DNA of 55,249 nucleotides from positions 1-55,249 of the forward strand of contig SAAX01000009.1 of the NCBI GenBank assembly GCA_009929215.1, given 5' to 3'. Source of the stretch: Deltaproteobacteria bacterium (GTDB lineage Bacteria > Desulfobacterota > Desulfovibrionia > Desulfovibrionales > Desulfovibrionaceae). Within the stretch, counting starts at the first letter, position 1; every line of letters starts with the position of its first letter. Position numbers and translations under genes: made by a program. Shown in pieces: positions 1 through 8,554 of this stretch. Below the pieces are notes generated by a model. That model was not told the DNA's origin, ran no database searches, and saw only the letters and a program-made list of their open reading frames with translations.

Positions 1-47
1 AGCCGCAGCCTGCTCCTGCTTTTCGGCGCACTGCTTACGCAGCACGC

Positions 48-77
48 AAAAAAGGCCGCGATTGCTCGCGGCCTTTT
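48..77 (-). terminator. Intrinsic terminator of the RRM-protein gene
   Basis: A GC-rich hairpin (stem AAAGGCCGCG / CGCGGCCTTT, loop 61-66) is flanked by an A-run on the left and a T-run on the right, so it can stop transcription on either strand. It lies about 20 bp past the stop codon of the minus-strand RRM gene. Confidence 0.8.
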
Positions 78-97
78 GAATAAGCGAATTTGGTCGA

Positions 98-364
98 CTA
101 CCAGCGACGGGGGGCGGGCTTTTTGGGCTCAGCCTTGTTGATGCGAAGAGCGCGGCCTTCAAATTCCTTGCCGTCAAGAGCAGCAATGGCGTTGATGGCG
201 TCAGCATCTTCCATTTCCACAAAGCCAAAGCCACGGGCGCGGCCGGTTTCGCGGTCGGAAACGAGCTTCACGGAAAGAACTTCGCCGTAGGGGCTGAACA
301 GGGATTCAACGCCTTCCTGAGTGGCGGACCAGGGCAGATTACCGACGTAGATAGAAGTAGCCAT
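98..364 (-). CDS. RNA-binding protein with a single RRM domain
   Basis: This 88-residue protein is essentially one RNA recognition motif. RNP2 is seen as IYVGNL (residues 5-10) and RNP1 as RGFGFVEM (about residues 44-51), followed by a short basic, proline-rich tail. Small bacterial RRM proteins of this type bind single-stranded RNA and are often induced by cold or stress; that role is family knowledge, not shown here. A GGAG ribosome-binding site lies 7 bp before the ATG. The gene appears monocistronic, with a terminator just downstream and a long gene-free stretch upstream. Confidence 0.93.
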   Translation of the reverse strand: MATSIYVGNLPWSATQEGVESLFSPYGEVLSVKLVSDRETGRARGFGFVEMEDADAINAIAALDGKEFEGRALRINKAEPKKPAPRRW

Positions 365-685
365 AAAGACTCCAGAGATAACGGGAGGTAGACTTTCCGC
401 ATTGGAGCCTTACCCATGTAAAGCCTCTGCAAAAAAATTTACTATACCCAATCAGTGATTGCCCAAAGATAATTTGGGGCATTTTTAATGTCAACACATA
501 TTATTTATTTCAAGCAAAAAACCACAATTGGTCGCCCTCTCCAGCGCATTACCCCCACGGGTCACAGTGGTTTTGATAAAACGGGCAATTTTGCAATTCA
601 GTGCAACACAGAAATTGATAATACTGTATTCCTTAGATATGAATTACTCGCAATACGGCACGGTCACTGAACGCATTGAGCTGCA

Positions 686-703
686 CGGTTTTGATCAAAA
701 CCG
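686..703. repeat. Perfect 18-bp palindrome (possible operator or hairpin)
   Basis: The half-site CGGTTTTGA is followed directly by its reverse complement. A related imperfect copy (GGTTTTGATAAAAC) occurs at about 568-581. An A/T tract follows at about 708-719. It could be an operator or an RNA hairpin; no adjacent gene decides this. Confidence 0.4.
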
Positions 704-934
704 GCCATAAAAATTTTTTGCAGTAAAGTCAGAACGCAGCCCCCCACACATCAACCCCACATGTCCATACCGCCGATAATCCTTAACGCAATACTAACGC
801 GCCACACTGTATGTTTTTACATAAGCAATGGCAGCGGCCTGCCGCTATAAGGCCGCGCCTTGTCCCATGCAGCCACAGCTGCACACGCGTCGGTGCTGCC
901 ACATCGGCGTTCCCCCTTCCCCTCCTCCTGCGCG

Positions 935-960
935 AAGCGCCCTGGCCAGCCAGGGCGCTT
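935..960. repeat. Perfect 11-bp inverted repeat
   Basis: The arms AAGCGCCCTGG and CCAGGGCGCTT are separated by 4 nt. There is no T-run on either side, so it is not a clear intrinsic terminator. Function is unknown. Confidence 0.4.
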
Positions 961-1002
961 CCTCGCTATTGCCAAAACAAACCACTTATTCACAACAGAC
1001 GC

Positions 1003-1037
1003 AAAAAAGGCCAGTGCTTTTAAAGCAACCGGCCTTT
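1003..1037 (-). terminator. Terminator of the minus-strand operon 4615-1097
   Basis: A hairpin with outer arms AAAGGCC and GGCCTTT and an inner GCTTT/AAAGC pairing gives a six-T run on the minus strand. It lies about 60 bp past the stop of the 112-residue protein gene, the last gene of this operon. Confidence 0.65.
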
Positions 1038-1096
1038 ATCAAAAACGCAGTCCACCATCGAGCTGATACAGCCCTGCTGTGGATGTTGGTGGATGT

Positions 1097-1435
1097 CTAG
1101 TTGATCCAGGAACTCAGCGCGTCAACAATCTTTCGGGCCTGATCAGCGCTGGAAATATTAAATTTTGACTGCTGGCGGTATTCGCCCCCTGCCTTTTTAT
1201 AGCGGCGGATCACATACATGTCTGGCCCAAAGCTGTCTTTCTCAGGCTGCCACTGCTGGTAGCGAAAAAGAATCGTGGTCCACGCGCCCTTGCTCAGCAC
1301 AACCTTGTCCAGCTCATTAACAATAACCTGGCCGTTTTCTTCAAATTGTACTGTGAGATCATCAATAGTTTCGTTCAAAAAAGCCCCCCAAATAGGCAAA
1401 ATTAGCGCGCAAACAAGCCCCCACAGCCAAAACAC
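1097..1435 (-). CDS. Hypothetical protein with an N-terminal membrane segment
   Basis: This 112-residue protein is not recognised. Residues 1-20 form one hydrophobic segment, either a signal anchor or an uncleaved signal peptide. The rest is soluble and basic to neutral, with a predicted beta-rich middle and a C-terminal amphipathic helix (about residues 92-112). The start is a GTG, the first in-frame start after an upstream stop, and has only a weak ribosome-binding site. It sits 61 bp after the 76-residue gene as the last gene of a minus-strand operon. The beta-helix tail loosely resembles PC4-type coactivator folds, but this is a weak impression only. Confidence 0.6.
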   Translation of the reverse strand: MFWLWGLVCALILPIWGAFLNETIDDLTVQFEENGQVIVNELDKVVLSKGAWTTILFRYQQWQPEKDSFGPDMYVIRRYKKAGGEYRQQSKFNISSADQARKIVDALSSWIN

Positions 1436-1496
1436 TGCAACCCACTGTCAATGTATCTGCCAGAACAGGCCGCAATATTCAGCCCGACAAGCAGGC

Positions 1497-1727
1497 TTAG
1501 CTAGCGTATTCGACCAGCATGCCCTTAACGCTTTCCGGCAGTTCCAGCGTTTTTACCACCATGGTGTCTGGCCCTGGGCCATAATAGTCGGATGTCACCG
1601 ACGCAGATGCAGAGAGAGCCATAAGATTTTCTGACAGGGACAACTTGCTGCCGCCCAACATTTTGCGGCCCAAGGCTCCCAACACCGCCCTGTTGGCATC
1701 AATAGGTGTAACACCGATTTGTCCCAT
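1497..1727 (-). CDS. Hypothetical small protein
   Basis: This 76-residue protein is not recognised. It has no signal peptide or membrane segment and no cysteines. A strong ribosome-binding site (GAGGAGG) stands before the ATG, which supports it as a real gene. It lies between the spermidine-synthase-like gene (75 bp upstream) and the 112-residue gene on the same strand. The middle is rich in serine and alanine, and the C-terminus is mixed helix and strand. No function is proposed. Confidence 0.65.
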   Translation of the reverse strand: MGQIGVTPIDANRAVLGALGRKMLGGSKLSLSENLMALSASASVTSDYYGPGPDTMVVKTLELPESVKGMLVEYAS

Positions 1728-1802
1728 ATGCTGCCTCCTCTTATGTCTTGCCGCAAATACTAGCCTTTTCCGTTGCGGGCCGCAAGAGCCCGCCCGTGCG
1801 GC

Positions 1803-3362
1803 CTACTGCCGCAACAAAACCAGGGTGTACCGCTCCACGGGGGCAAAGTCGTCTGTGAGGGCCGGGGTTGCAAAGGTGCACGGCCCTGTGTAACGGCTTG
1901 CCAGCATGGTTGAAATATCCACTGCACCCGGCGCTTTTTCTGCCGCACCGCTTCCAGCCGTTACAACAGCCTCTGGTCGCGCCTCCGGCTTGGCTTCCAC
2001 CATGTCGCGCCTCTCGGGAAAAGCCACCACCATCAGGTTTTGCAGCCTGTCCACAGCCTCGCCCCCGGCGCAGTACACCCGCACCTCGGCAAAAGACTGC
2101 TCAAGCGCCTTGAAAATGCTCTGAAAAAGCTGGCCGTCCGGCCCCTCCACCGCAGAAATAACATTCATGAGCATAACCCCGCCGGGGGCCACGGCCCTGC
2201 GCAGGGCCGCCGCAGCTTCGCGCGTGCCCATCTGAAAGGGCACAGCATAGTGCGAGTTAAACACATCTACAAAAACCAGGTCATACTGCTCGCGCTGCCG
2301 ATTCAAAAAAGCCCTGGCGTCTTCGTGGCGCACGGTCAGGCGCGGGTCGTCGCGCAGGGCAAACCAGCGCCGCGCGGTATCGGTCATGGCCGGGTCAAGC
2401 TCCACCACGGTCACGCGTGCGTCTGCGGGCTTTGCCAGCGGTGTTTTATCAGAAAGCAGCCACTTGGGCACAGAATACCCGCCCCCGCCCAGCATGAGCA
2501 CCCGGCTTGCACCCGGCGCAAAGTGTGGCCCCAGAGCATAAAACTGGGTGTAACGAAAATACAGCTCATTCGGTGCTTCAAGGTACATACCCGACTGGCT
2601 GTAACCGGGGTCTGTGGCCATAAGGCGCACCGCCCTGCCGTTCTGCGCCCAGTCTACGCCTTCGTAGACGCGGATACTGTTGTACGGGCTTTCGACCAGA
2701 TGGCTCAGGGCGCGGCCATCGTGCCAGCGTCCATAGGTAGCGGCCAGCACGGCCATAAGGCCGCACAGGGCCAGCAAGGCGGCACGCAGCCGCAGCTTGC
2801 CCCCGCCGTGGCACAACGAAAGCCCCAGCATGCAGGCCGCAACACCCCACAGAATGGTGGTGCTGCCCCAGTATGAAATCAGGATAAAGCCGCCCAGAAA
2901 CGTGCCCACAATACTGCCCGCCGTAGAAAGGGCATAAAGTCTGCCCACGGTGGCCCCCGAGGAATCCACGCTCTCAATACGCAAACGGATGGTGTAGGGC
3001 GTGATCATGCCGAAAAAAAAGGCGGGCAGAGCAAAAATACACACCGCCGCAAGCACGGCAGCAGCATACAGGTTGCCCACGGCAGCCGTTACCCACTGGC
3101 CGATAACCTCGTGGCAAAAGGCCGTAAGACCGCTGCCAATTCCCGCGCCAGCAAGGGCAAAGGCCAGGCCCCGGCGCGAAAGGTTTTTGTCTGCCAGCCG
3201 CCCCCCGGCCCAGGCACCCACAGCCAGACAGGCCAGCACCACGCCGATGAGGCTTGTCCACACCACGGCAGAGGTTCCCACATGCGGGGCAAGCACCCGT
3301 GCGCCGACCATTTCAAGCACCATAACCAGCGCGCCGCTCAGAAATACCGTTAGTTCAAGCAT
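1803..3362 (-). CDS. Membrane-bound spermidine-synthase-like protein
   Basis: This 519-residue fusion has about seven hydrophobic segments in its first 215 residues, resembling the fused MFS/spermidine synthase family. A soluble spermidine-synthase-like Rossmann domain follows (about 225-450). Visible motifs are VLMLGGGGYSVPKWLL (the nucleotide-binding loop), VTVVELDPAMT (the acidic residue that binds the ribose in this fold) and LVFVDVFNSHYAVPF. The C-terminal 60 residues carry a linker rich in alanine and proline. The family transfers aminopropyl groups in true members, but many fused members have no proven substrate. It lies 54 bp downstream of tadA and is probably co-transcribed with it. 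Confidence 0.85.
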   Translation of the reverse strand: MLELTVFLSGALVMVLEMVGARVLAPHVGTSAVVWTSLIGVVLACLAVGAWAGGRLADKNLSRRGLAFALAGAGIGSGLTAFCHEVIGQWVTAAVGNLYAAAVLAAVCIFALPAFFFGMITPYTIRLRIESVDSSGATVGRLYALSTAGSIVGTFLGGFILISYWGSTTILWGVAACMLGLSLCHGGGKLRLRAALLALCGLMAVLAATYGRWHDGRALSHLVESPYNSIRVYEGVDWAQNGRAVRLMATDPGYSQSGMYLEAPNELYFRYTQFYALGPHFAPGASRVLMLGGGGYSVPKWLLSDKTPLAKPADARVTVVELDPAMTDTARRWFALRDDPRLTVRHEDARAFLNRQREQYDLVFVDVFNSHYAVPFQMGTREAAAALRRAVAPGGVMLMNVISAVEGPDGQLFQSIFKALEQSFAEVRVYCAGGEAVDRLQNLMVVAFPERRDMVEAKPEARPEAVVTAGSGAAEKAPGAVDISTMLASRYTGPCTFATPALTDDFAPVERYTLVLLRQ

Positions 3363-3416
3363 GTCTGTCCTGTGGCTGTATGTGATCGATCGTTGGCAAT
3401 TATTGTCGCGGGCCTG

Positions 3417-3938
3417 CTAATCCCGCCTTTGCGCAAAAAAATCGTGCAGCAGGGCCGCGCATTGGTCGGCCAGCACGCCGCCCATGTGCCATACTCGGTG
3501 ATTGGCGCACTGGGCGTCGAAATATTCAGCGCGCGAAACCACGGCTCCAGCCAAGGCATCTGCCGCGCCGTACACAAGCCCTGCCACCCGCGCATGGATA
3601 AGGGCTGCGGCGCACATGGCGCAGGGCTCCAGCGTCACCACCAGCACACACTGGTTGAGCCGATAGTTGCCAAGGGCCGCACCGGCGGCTCGCAGGGCCA
3701 GTACTTCGGCGTGGGCGGTGGGGTCGCTACTGCGCACTGGGGCGTTGCCACAGCACGAAAGCACGCGACCATCGGGGGCCACCACCACCGCGCCCACAGG
3801 AACCTCCCCCGCCGCGCCGCTGGCGCGGGCCTCTTCCAGAGCCATACGCATCAGCCCCTGCCAGGTGTGCCCCGGCGGGGGAGGCGTAAGTGGCCCTGCG
3901 GGAGAAAAGGCCCGCGCGGCAACGCTTTCCGCGCTCAT
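3417..3938 (-). CDS. tadA: tRNA-specific adenosine deaminase TadA
   Basis: This enzyme deaminates adenosine 34 of tRNA-Arg(ACG) to inosine. The zinc site is visible as HAEV (His and the catalytic Glu) and EPCAMCAAAL (two zinc cysteines), with the usual spacing for a 173-residue CDA-fold protein. The frame stays open upstream to 4070, but that part overlaps the preceding gene. The ATG at 3938 gives the normal length plus a short N-terminal extension, and it lies 8 bp after the LOG-family stop. It belongs to the minus-strand operon with the LOG-family gene and the spermidine-synthase-like gene. Confidence 0.92.
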   Translation of the reverse strand: MSAESVAARAFSPAGPLTPPPPGHTWQGLMRMALEEARASGAAGEVPVGAVVVAPDGRVLSCCGNAPVRSSDPTAHAEVLALRAAGAALGNYRLNQCVLVVTLEPCAMCAAALIHARVAGLVYGAADALAGAVVSRAEYFDAQCANHRVWHMGGVLADQCAALLHDFFAQRRD

Positions 3939-3946
3939 AGGGGCGG

Positions 3947-4615
3947 CTAGGCTACGATTACCCTGCACAGATAGTTCACCACTTCTTCGGGTGTGTCGCA
4001 CACCGTAATGAGCTTGTCGATTTCGGCTTCTTTGATAAAGCCTCTGGCGGCCATGGTTTTGCGCAGCCATTCGAGCAGTCCGCTCCAGTAGCTGGAATCG
4101 TACAAAATAATGGGGAAGGGCCGCGTGCGGCCAGTCTGCGCCAGCACAAATGCCTCGGAAAGTTCGTCAATGGTTCCCATGCCGCCGGGCATGACCACAT
4201 AGGCCATGGCGTATTTGACAAACATAAACTTGCGGATGAAAAAGTAGCGGAAATTGCAGCGTGTTTTCACATACTTGTTGCAACCCTGCTCGTGCGGCAG
4301 CTGAATGTGCAGCCCAACGGAAACGCCGCCCGCCTCGTACGCACCCTTGTTGGCGGCTTCCATAATACCGGGACCGCCGCCGCTGATAACGCCAAAACCC
4401 GCTTCTACCAGCAGATGCGCAATTTTTTCTGCGTCTTTATATTCGACAGAATCCGGCTTGCACCGGGCAGTACCAAAAAGGGATATGCACTTGACCTTAA
4501 GTGCATTGAGCGAATCGAGGGCTTCGACCATTTCGGCCATGATACGGAAGGTGCGCCAGGATTCTGTAGTGACGGAAGCGAGATCGTCAATCATGTTCTG
4601 TTGCATTTCAGGCAT
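3947..4615 (-). CDS. LOG-family (TIGR00730) nucleotide phosphoribohydrolase
   Basis: This 222-residue protein carries the two signature motifs of the Lonely-Guy/lysine-decarboxylase-like family: SGGGPGIMEAANKGAYEAGG and PGGMGTIDELSEA. Members release ribose-5-phosphate from nucleoside monophosphates such as AMP, and from cytokinin ribotides in some organisms. The frame is open to 4681, but the ATG at 4615 has an AAGGAG ribosome-binding site 7 bp upstream and is preferred. It is the first gene of the minus-strand operon and is divergent from the beta-CASP hydrolase gene. The physiological substrate cannot be read from the sequence. Confidence 0.9.
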   Translation of the reverse strand: MPEMQQNMIDDLASVTTESWRTFRIMAEMVEALDSLNALKVKCISLFGTARCKPDSVEYKDAEKIAHLLVEAGFGVISGGGPGIMEAANKGAYEAGGVSVGLHIQLPHEQGCNKYVKTRCNFRYFFIRKFMFVKYAMAYVVMPGGMGTIDELSEAFVLAQTGRTRPFPIILYDSSYWSGLLEWLRKTMAARGFIKEAEIDKLITVCDTPEEVVNYLCRVIVA

Positions 4616-4862
4616 GAATGCTCCTTGTTCCTGAAGTATGGGGGAAGGCCCCGCTACGCAACATGCGCGGCGTGGCCCCAAGTTTCAGTATATGTGGCCC
4701 TTGGAGCAAAGGCAATCGCAGGCTTGCCGCCGGGCCATTGCTTGACGCTGGGCCGCGCTTGCGGCTATGAAAAAAAGTCTTCTTGCGTCTTCTCCTTGCT
4801 GAACAGCAGCATGGAAGGATGCCTGCGGCCGCACAGGCCGCCAACCCTCACCGGAGGAACTG

Positions 4863-6473
4863 ATGAAAGTACAATTTCTGGGCGCGGCGCAAACCGTGAC
4901 TGGTTCATGCTATATGGTTGAAGCGGCGGGCAAGCGTTTTTGCATAGATTGCGGCATGCATCAGGGCAACAAGGCCATTGAGGCCCGCAACCGCGAAACC
5001 GAGCTCTACCGAGCTCCCGCCATTGATTTTATTCTTGTTACGCACGCCCACATCGATCACTCCGGCCTGCTGCCCAAGATTGTCAAAGAGGGCTTTGCCG
5101 GCCCCATTTTCTGCACCAAGGCCACCAGCGAACTGCTTGACCTCATGTTGCAGGACAGCGCTCACATTCAGGAAATGGAAGCCCAGTGGGAGGCGCGTAA
5201 GTACCAACGCCGGGGCATAAAAAATCCCCCCACGGCCCTGTACAGTGTTGAAGACGCGCAAAAAACCGTAACGCTCTTTCAGACCGTTGATTACCACAAA
5301 ACATTCGAGCCCGCGCCCGGCATCCGCGTTACCTACTTTGACGCGGGGCACATCCTTGGTTCCGGCTCGCTGCGCCTTGAAGCCGACGAAGACGGCAAAA
5401 CCACCAGCCTGATTTTTTCGGGTGATATTGGCCGCCCGCAGTCGCTCATTGTGCGCAGCCCCGAAACGCCGCCAAAGGCCGACTATGTGTTCATGGAATC
5501 CACATACGGCGACCGCGACCACAAGAACGAAAACCTCAGCGTGGAGGAACTGGGCGAGGCCATTGCCTACAGCTATGGCAAGGGCGAAAAGGTCATCATT
5601 CCCGCTTTTGCCGTTGAGCGCACGCAAGAGGTGCTCTACTGCCTGCACATGCTTGCCAAGCTGGGCAAACTGCCCGAAGACATGCCCGTATTTGTGGACA
5701 GCCCGCTGGCCATCCGCGCCACCGAGGTTTTTGAACGCAACCGCGAACTTTTTGACGACGAAGCGCTCAAGCTGCTCAACGGCGGCGACGATCCCTTTTC
5801 GCTGCCCAACCTGCGCTACACGCTTTCTGCCGCCGAATCACAGGCCATCAACGACTACAAGGGCCCTGCCATTGTCATTTCGGCCAGCGGCATGTGCAAT
5901 GCGGGCCGTGTGCGCCACCACATGCGCCACAATATCTGGAAGCCCGGCGCAAGCATTGTTTTTGTGGGCTATCAGGGCGTGGGAACTCCGGGTCGCAAAC
6001 TGGTGGAAAAAGCTAAAAAAATCACCCTGTTTGGCGAAGATATCGAAGTTTCGGCCCGTATATTCACCATCAACGGTTTTTCTGGCCATGCGGGCCAAAG
6101 CCAGCTGATTGAATGGCTCAAGCCTCTCATGGGCAATGGCGCACAGGTGGTGCTGACCCACGGCGAAACAACAGCCCAAACCACACTTGCGGGCCTTATC
6201 GAGCAAAAGTTTGCCAAGCGCCCGCTCATCGCCGCCTATCTTGAAGAAATGGTGCTTGAAGGGCCGCAGCTCACCGAAACCGTGCACCACGAAATCGAGG
6301 CACATCCCCGGGTCAACTGGGCGTTTCTTACCAGCGAGGTGGAACGCAAGTGGGGTATGTTCAAGGACAAGATGGGCGATGTTGAAAACCGCCCCTGGGT
6401 GGAACAAACCGAATTGCAGGAGGCGATGGAAAAGATGGACTACGCCCTCACCCGCCTGCTTTCTCGCATGTAG
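4863..6473 (+). CDS. Beta-CASP metallo-beta-lactamase-fold ribonuclease-like protein
   Basis: This 536-residue protein belongs to the CPSF/YSH1-like MBL group. The zinc motif HAHIDHSG (about residues 60-67), a later GHILGSGS and FSGDIGRP make the MBL core. The beta-CASP insert follows with FMESTYGDRDH and VFVDSPLA. The RMMBL tail shows SASGMCNAGR and FSGHAGQSQL. Family members cut or trim RNA. The start has a GGAGGA ribosome-binding site. The next gene, rsmD, starts 6 bp after the stop, so the two are probably co-transcribed with coaD and miaA. The RNA target is unknown. Confidence 0.9.
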   Translation: MKVQFLGAAQTVTGSCYMVEAAGKRFCIDCGMHQGNKAIEARNRETELYRAPAIDFILVTHAHIDHSGLLPKIVKEGFAGPIFCTKATSELLDLMLQDSAHIQEMEAQWEARKYQRRGIKNPPTALYSVEDAQKTVTLFQTVDYHKTFEPAPGIRVTYFDAGHILGSGSLRLEADEDGKTTSLIFSGDIGRPQSLIVRSPETPPKADYVFMESTYGDRDHKNENLSVEELGEAIAYSYGKGEKVIIPAFAVERTQEVLYCLHMLAKLGKLPEDMPVFVDSPLAIRATEVFERNRELFDDEALKLLNGGDDPFSLPNLRYTLSAAESQAINDYKGPAIVISASGMCNAGRVRHHMRHNIWKPGASIVFVGYQGVGTPGRKLVEKAKKITLFGEDIEVSARIFTINGFSGHAGQSQLIEWLKPLMGNGAQVVLTHGETTAQTTLAGLIEQKFAKRPLIAAYLEEMVLEGPQLTETVHHEIEAHPRVNWAFLTSEVERKWGMFKDKMGDVENRPWVEQTELQEAMEKMDYALTRLLSRM

Positions 6474-6479
6474 GGAAAT

Positions 6480-7031
6480 ATGCGCATCATTTCCGGGCGT
6501 CTTGGCGGACGCAACCTGAAAACCGTTGAGGGCGAGGGCTACCGCCCCGCCATGGGCAAAACGCGCGAGGCGCTTTTTTCCATGCTCACCGCTCGCGGTA
6601 TCGACTGGCACAGCACGCGGGTTCTCGACCTGTTTGCGGGCAGCGGCAGCCTTGCCTTTGAGGCCATCAGCCGGGGAGCACCGCACGCTCTGCTGGTAGA
6701 AATGGCCCCCCCCGCAGTGCGCTGCCTCAAGGCCAACATTGCGTCACTTGAAGTGCAGGACGAAGCACGCATTGCCAGCGAAGACGTGCTGCGTGTGCTT
6801 AAAACGCCTCCGGCGGAACCGTACTCGCTCGTTTTTATGGATCCGCCCTACCGCAAAAATCTGGCCAACCCGGCCTTCAGGCTGCTGGCTACGCGCCACT
6901 GGCTTGCACCGGGGGCCTTTGTGACGGCAGAAATTGAAAAAGACGCGCGGCTCACCCTGCCCCCCGAATGGACACTTGAGGCCGAACGCCTGTTCGGTCA
7001 GACACGCATATGCATCTGGACACTGCCATGA
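6480..7031 (+). CDS. rsmD: 16S rRNA (guanine(966)-N2)-methyltransferase RsmD
   Basis: RsmD uses S-adenosylmethionine to methylate G966 of 16S rRNA in the small subunit. This 183-residue protein has the family N-terminus (MRIISGRLGGRNL), the SAM loop VLDLFAGSGSLAFEA (about residues 47-61) and the N-methyltransferase catalytic motif DPPY (about 121-124). Its stop overlaps the coaD start as ATGA, so translation of the two is coupled; this rsmD-coaD pairing is common in bacteria. Confidence 0.95.
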   Translation: MRIISGRLGGRNLKTVEGEGYRPAMGKTREALFSMLTARGIDWHSTRVLDLFAGSGSLAFEAISRGAPHALLVEMAPPAVRCLKANIASLEVQDEARIASEDVLRVLKTPPAEPYSLVFMDPPYRKNLANPAFRLLATRHWLAPGAFVTAEIEKDARLTLPPEWTLEAERLFGQTRICIWTLP

Positions 7032-7567
7032 AAATAGCACTCTACCCCGGCACTTTCGATCCGCTGACCAACGGGCACTTGAGCCTTATACGGCGAGGTT
7101 GCGAAGTATTTGACCAAATTGTTGTGGCCGTGGCCGACAGCACGCCCAAGTTTCCCCTTTTCAGCCATGAGGAAAGGGTGGAAATGGCCCGCGTGGCTCT
7201 GCAAGATGAACCCCGCGCCATAGTTGAACCTTTTTCAGGCCTCACTGTAGAATATGCCGCCCAGCGCGGGGCATGCGCCCTGCTGCGCGGACTGCGCGCC
7301 GCCTCGGACTTTGAATACGAGTTCCAGCTGGCACTCATGAACCGCAGGTTGCAACGTCATATCCAAACGGTCTTTTTGATGACCGATTACCAGTGGTTGT
7401 TCATCAGCTCCACCATCGTCAAGGCTGCCGCCAGCCACGGCGCGGACATCAAGGGCCTTGTGCCCGAAAATGTGCGAGCGGCCCTTACAGAAAAGTACCT
7501 CAAGGGCGAGGTGCGCAAGGGCACCCCTTGCCTTGCTCCGCCCTTTGGCGGCTTTCGCGTCAAGTGA
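7028..7567 (+). CDS. coaD: Phosphopantetheine adenylyltransferase CoaD
   Basis: CoaD converts 4'-phosphopantetheine and ATP to dephospho-CoA, the penultimate step of CoA synthesis. The 179-residue protein begins MKIALYPGTFDPLTNGH, containing the T/HxGH nucleotidyltransferase motif. The second signature, ISSTIVK, is present at about 126-132. The open frame extends 6 codons upstream, but the ATG at 7028 matches the family start and overlaps the rsmD stop. miaA follows after 2 bp. Confidence 0.96.
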   Translation: MKIALYPGTFDPLTNGHLSLIRRGCEVFDQIVVAVADSTPKFPLFSHEERVEMARVALQDEPRAIVEPFSGLTVEYAAQRGACALLRGLRAASDFEYEFQLALMNRRLQRHIQTVFLMTDYQWLFISSTIVKAAASHGADIKGLVPENVRAALTEKYLKGEVRKGTPCLAPPFGGFRVK

Positions 7568-7569
7568 TC

Positions 7570-8514
7570 ATGCCTGAAACGTCTTGTGCGCCGCTGCCGG
7601 TCATTTGCCTTGCCGGGCCTACGGGCTCGGGCAAAACGGCAGCGGCGCTTGCAGTGGCCGAGGCCCTGAACGGCGAGGTGGTCAACGCCGACTCGCGGCA
7701 GGTCTACGCCGATTTTCCGCTGATCACGGCCCAGCCCTCGCCCGAAGAACGCGCCTGCTGCCCGCACCATCTGTACGGATTTTTGCCCACTGAAAACAAG
7801 ATCAGCGCGGGGCGCTGGGCAGACGCCGCCGTAACACAGGTGCGCGACATTCTGGCGCGGGGCAAAACGCCCCTGCTTGTGGGCGGCACGGGCCTGTATT
7901 TTCAGGCTTTACTGCGGGGAATGGCCCAGATTCCGCCGGTTGACCAGCAGCTTACGGCCCTGCTCACTGCACGTGTCGAGGCCGAGGGTGCGCCCCGTCT
8001 GCACGCCGAGCTGCTGGCCTGTGACCCTTCCTATGCCGCCAAAATCCACCCCAACGACCGCCAGCGCATTATCCGCGCGCTTGAGGTGTGCCAGAGCACG
8101 GGGCGGCCATTTACCTGGTGGCACAACAACGCCATGAGCACCCCACTGTGCGCTGGCCCGCTGCTTACACTCAACGCCACGCTGGAATGGCTGGAACCGC
8201 GCCTTGCCCGCCGCCTTGATCTCATGCTTGAACACGGTGCTCTGGACGAGGCCCGCGCCGCCATGAGCACATGCGCAGACCCCGCCGCCCCCGGCTGGTC
8301 GGGCATTGGCTGCGCCGAAGCCCTCGCCCATTTGCAGGGCCGCCTTTCGGCGCAGGACTGCCGCCAGCAGTGGCTGCACAACACGCGGGCCTACGCCAAG
8401 CGGCAGCTCACATGGTTTCGCGCACGGCCAGAGGCCGTGTGGCTGCCCCCAGACAAACCCGCTGCGGTAGTGGAAGCCGCGCAACGCTTCTGGCAAAGCG
8501 TGCGCCAGCCATAG
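7570..8514 (+). CDS. miaA: tRNA dimethylallyltransferase MiaA
   Basis: MiaA adds a dimethylallyl group to N6 of A37 in tRNAs that read codons starting with U. The 314-residue protein has the P-loop GPTGSGKT (about residues 16-23), the following NADSRQVYAD motif and the VGGTGLYFQAL motif, all diagnostic. The frame is open far upstream into coaD; the ATG at 7570 gives the normal length. It lies 2 bp after coaD in the same operon. Confidence 0.95.
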   Translation: MPETSCAPLPVICLAGPTGSGKTAAALAVAEALNGEVVNADSRQVYADFPLITAQPSPEERACCPHHLYGFLPTENKISAGRWADAAVTQVRDILARGKTPLLVGGTGLYFQALLRGMAQIPPVDQQLTALLTARVEAEGAPRLHAELLACDPSYAAKIHPNDRQRIIRALEVCQSTGRPFTWWHNNAMSTPLCAGPLLTLNATLEWLEPRLARRLDLMLEHGALDEARAAMSTCADPAAPGWSGIGCAEALAHLQGRLSAQDCRQQWLHNTRAYAKRQLTWFRARPEAVWLPPDKPAAVVEAAQRFWQSVRQP

Positions 8515-8554
8515 CCGCCTGCGGCCCATTTTGAGGGCCGCGCATGGAGCCCCC

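Larger units (their letters stand above)
365..1002. other. Gene-free region with two palindromes
   Basis: No convincing gene is seen in this stretch of over 600 bp; the short open frames lack ribosome-binding sites and family resemblance. It holds the leader of the RRM gene, a perfect 18-bp palindrome at 686-703 (half-site CGGTTTTGA), and a perfect 11-bp inverted repeat at 935-945/950-960. Base composition is AT-rich up to about 830 and GC-rich after. Confidence 0.6.

Noticed and set aside
488-1100. Several 60-90-codon open frames in the first gap
   Set aside because: They overlap each other in different frames, have no ribosome-binding sites and show no protein-like composition.
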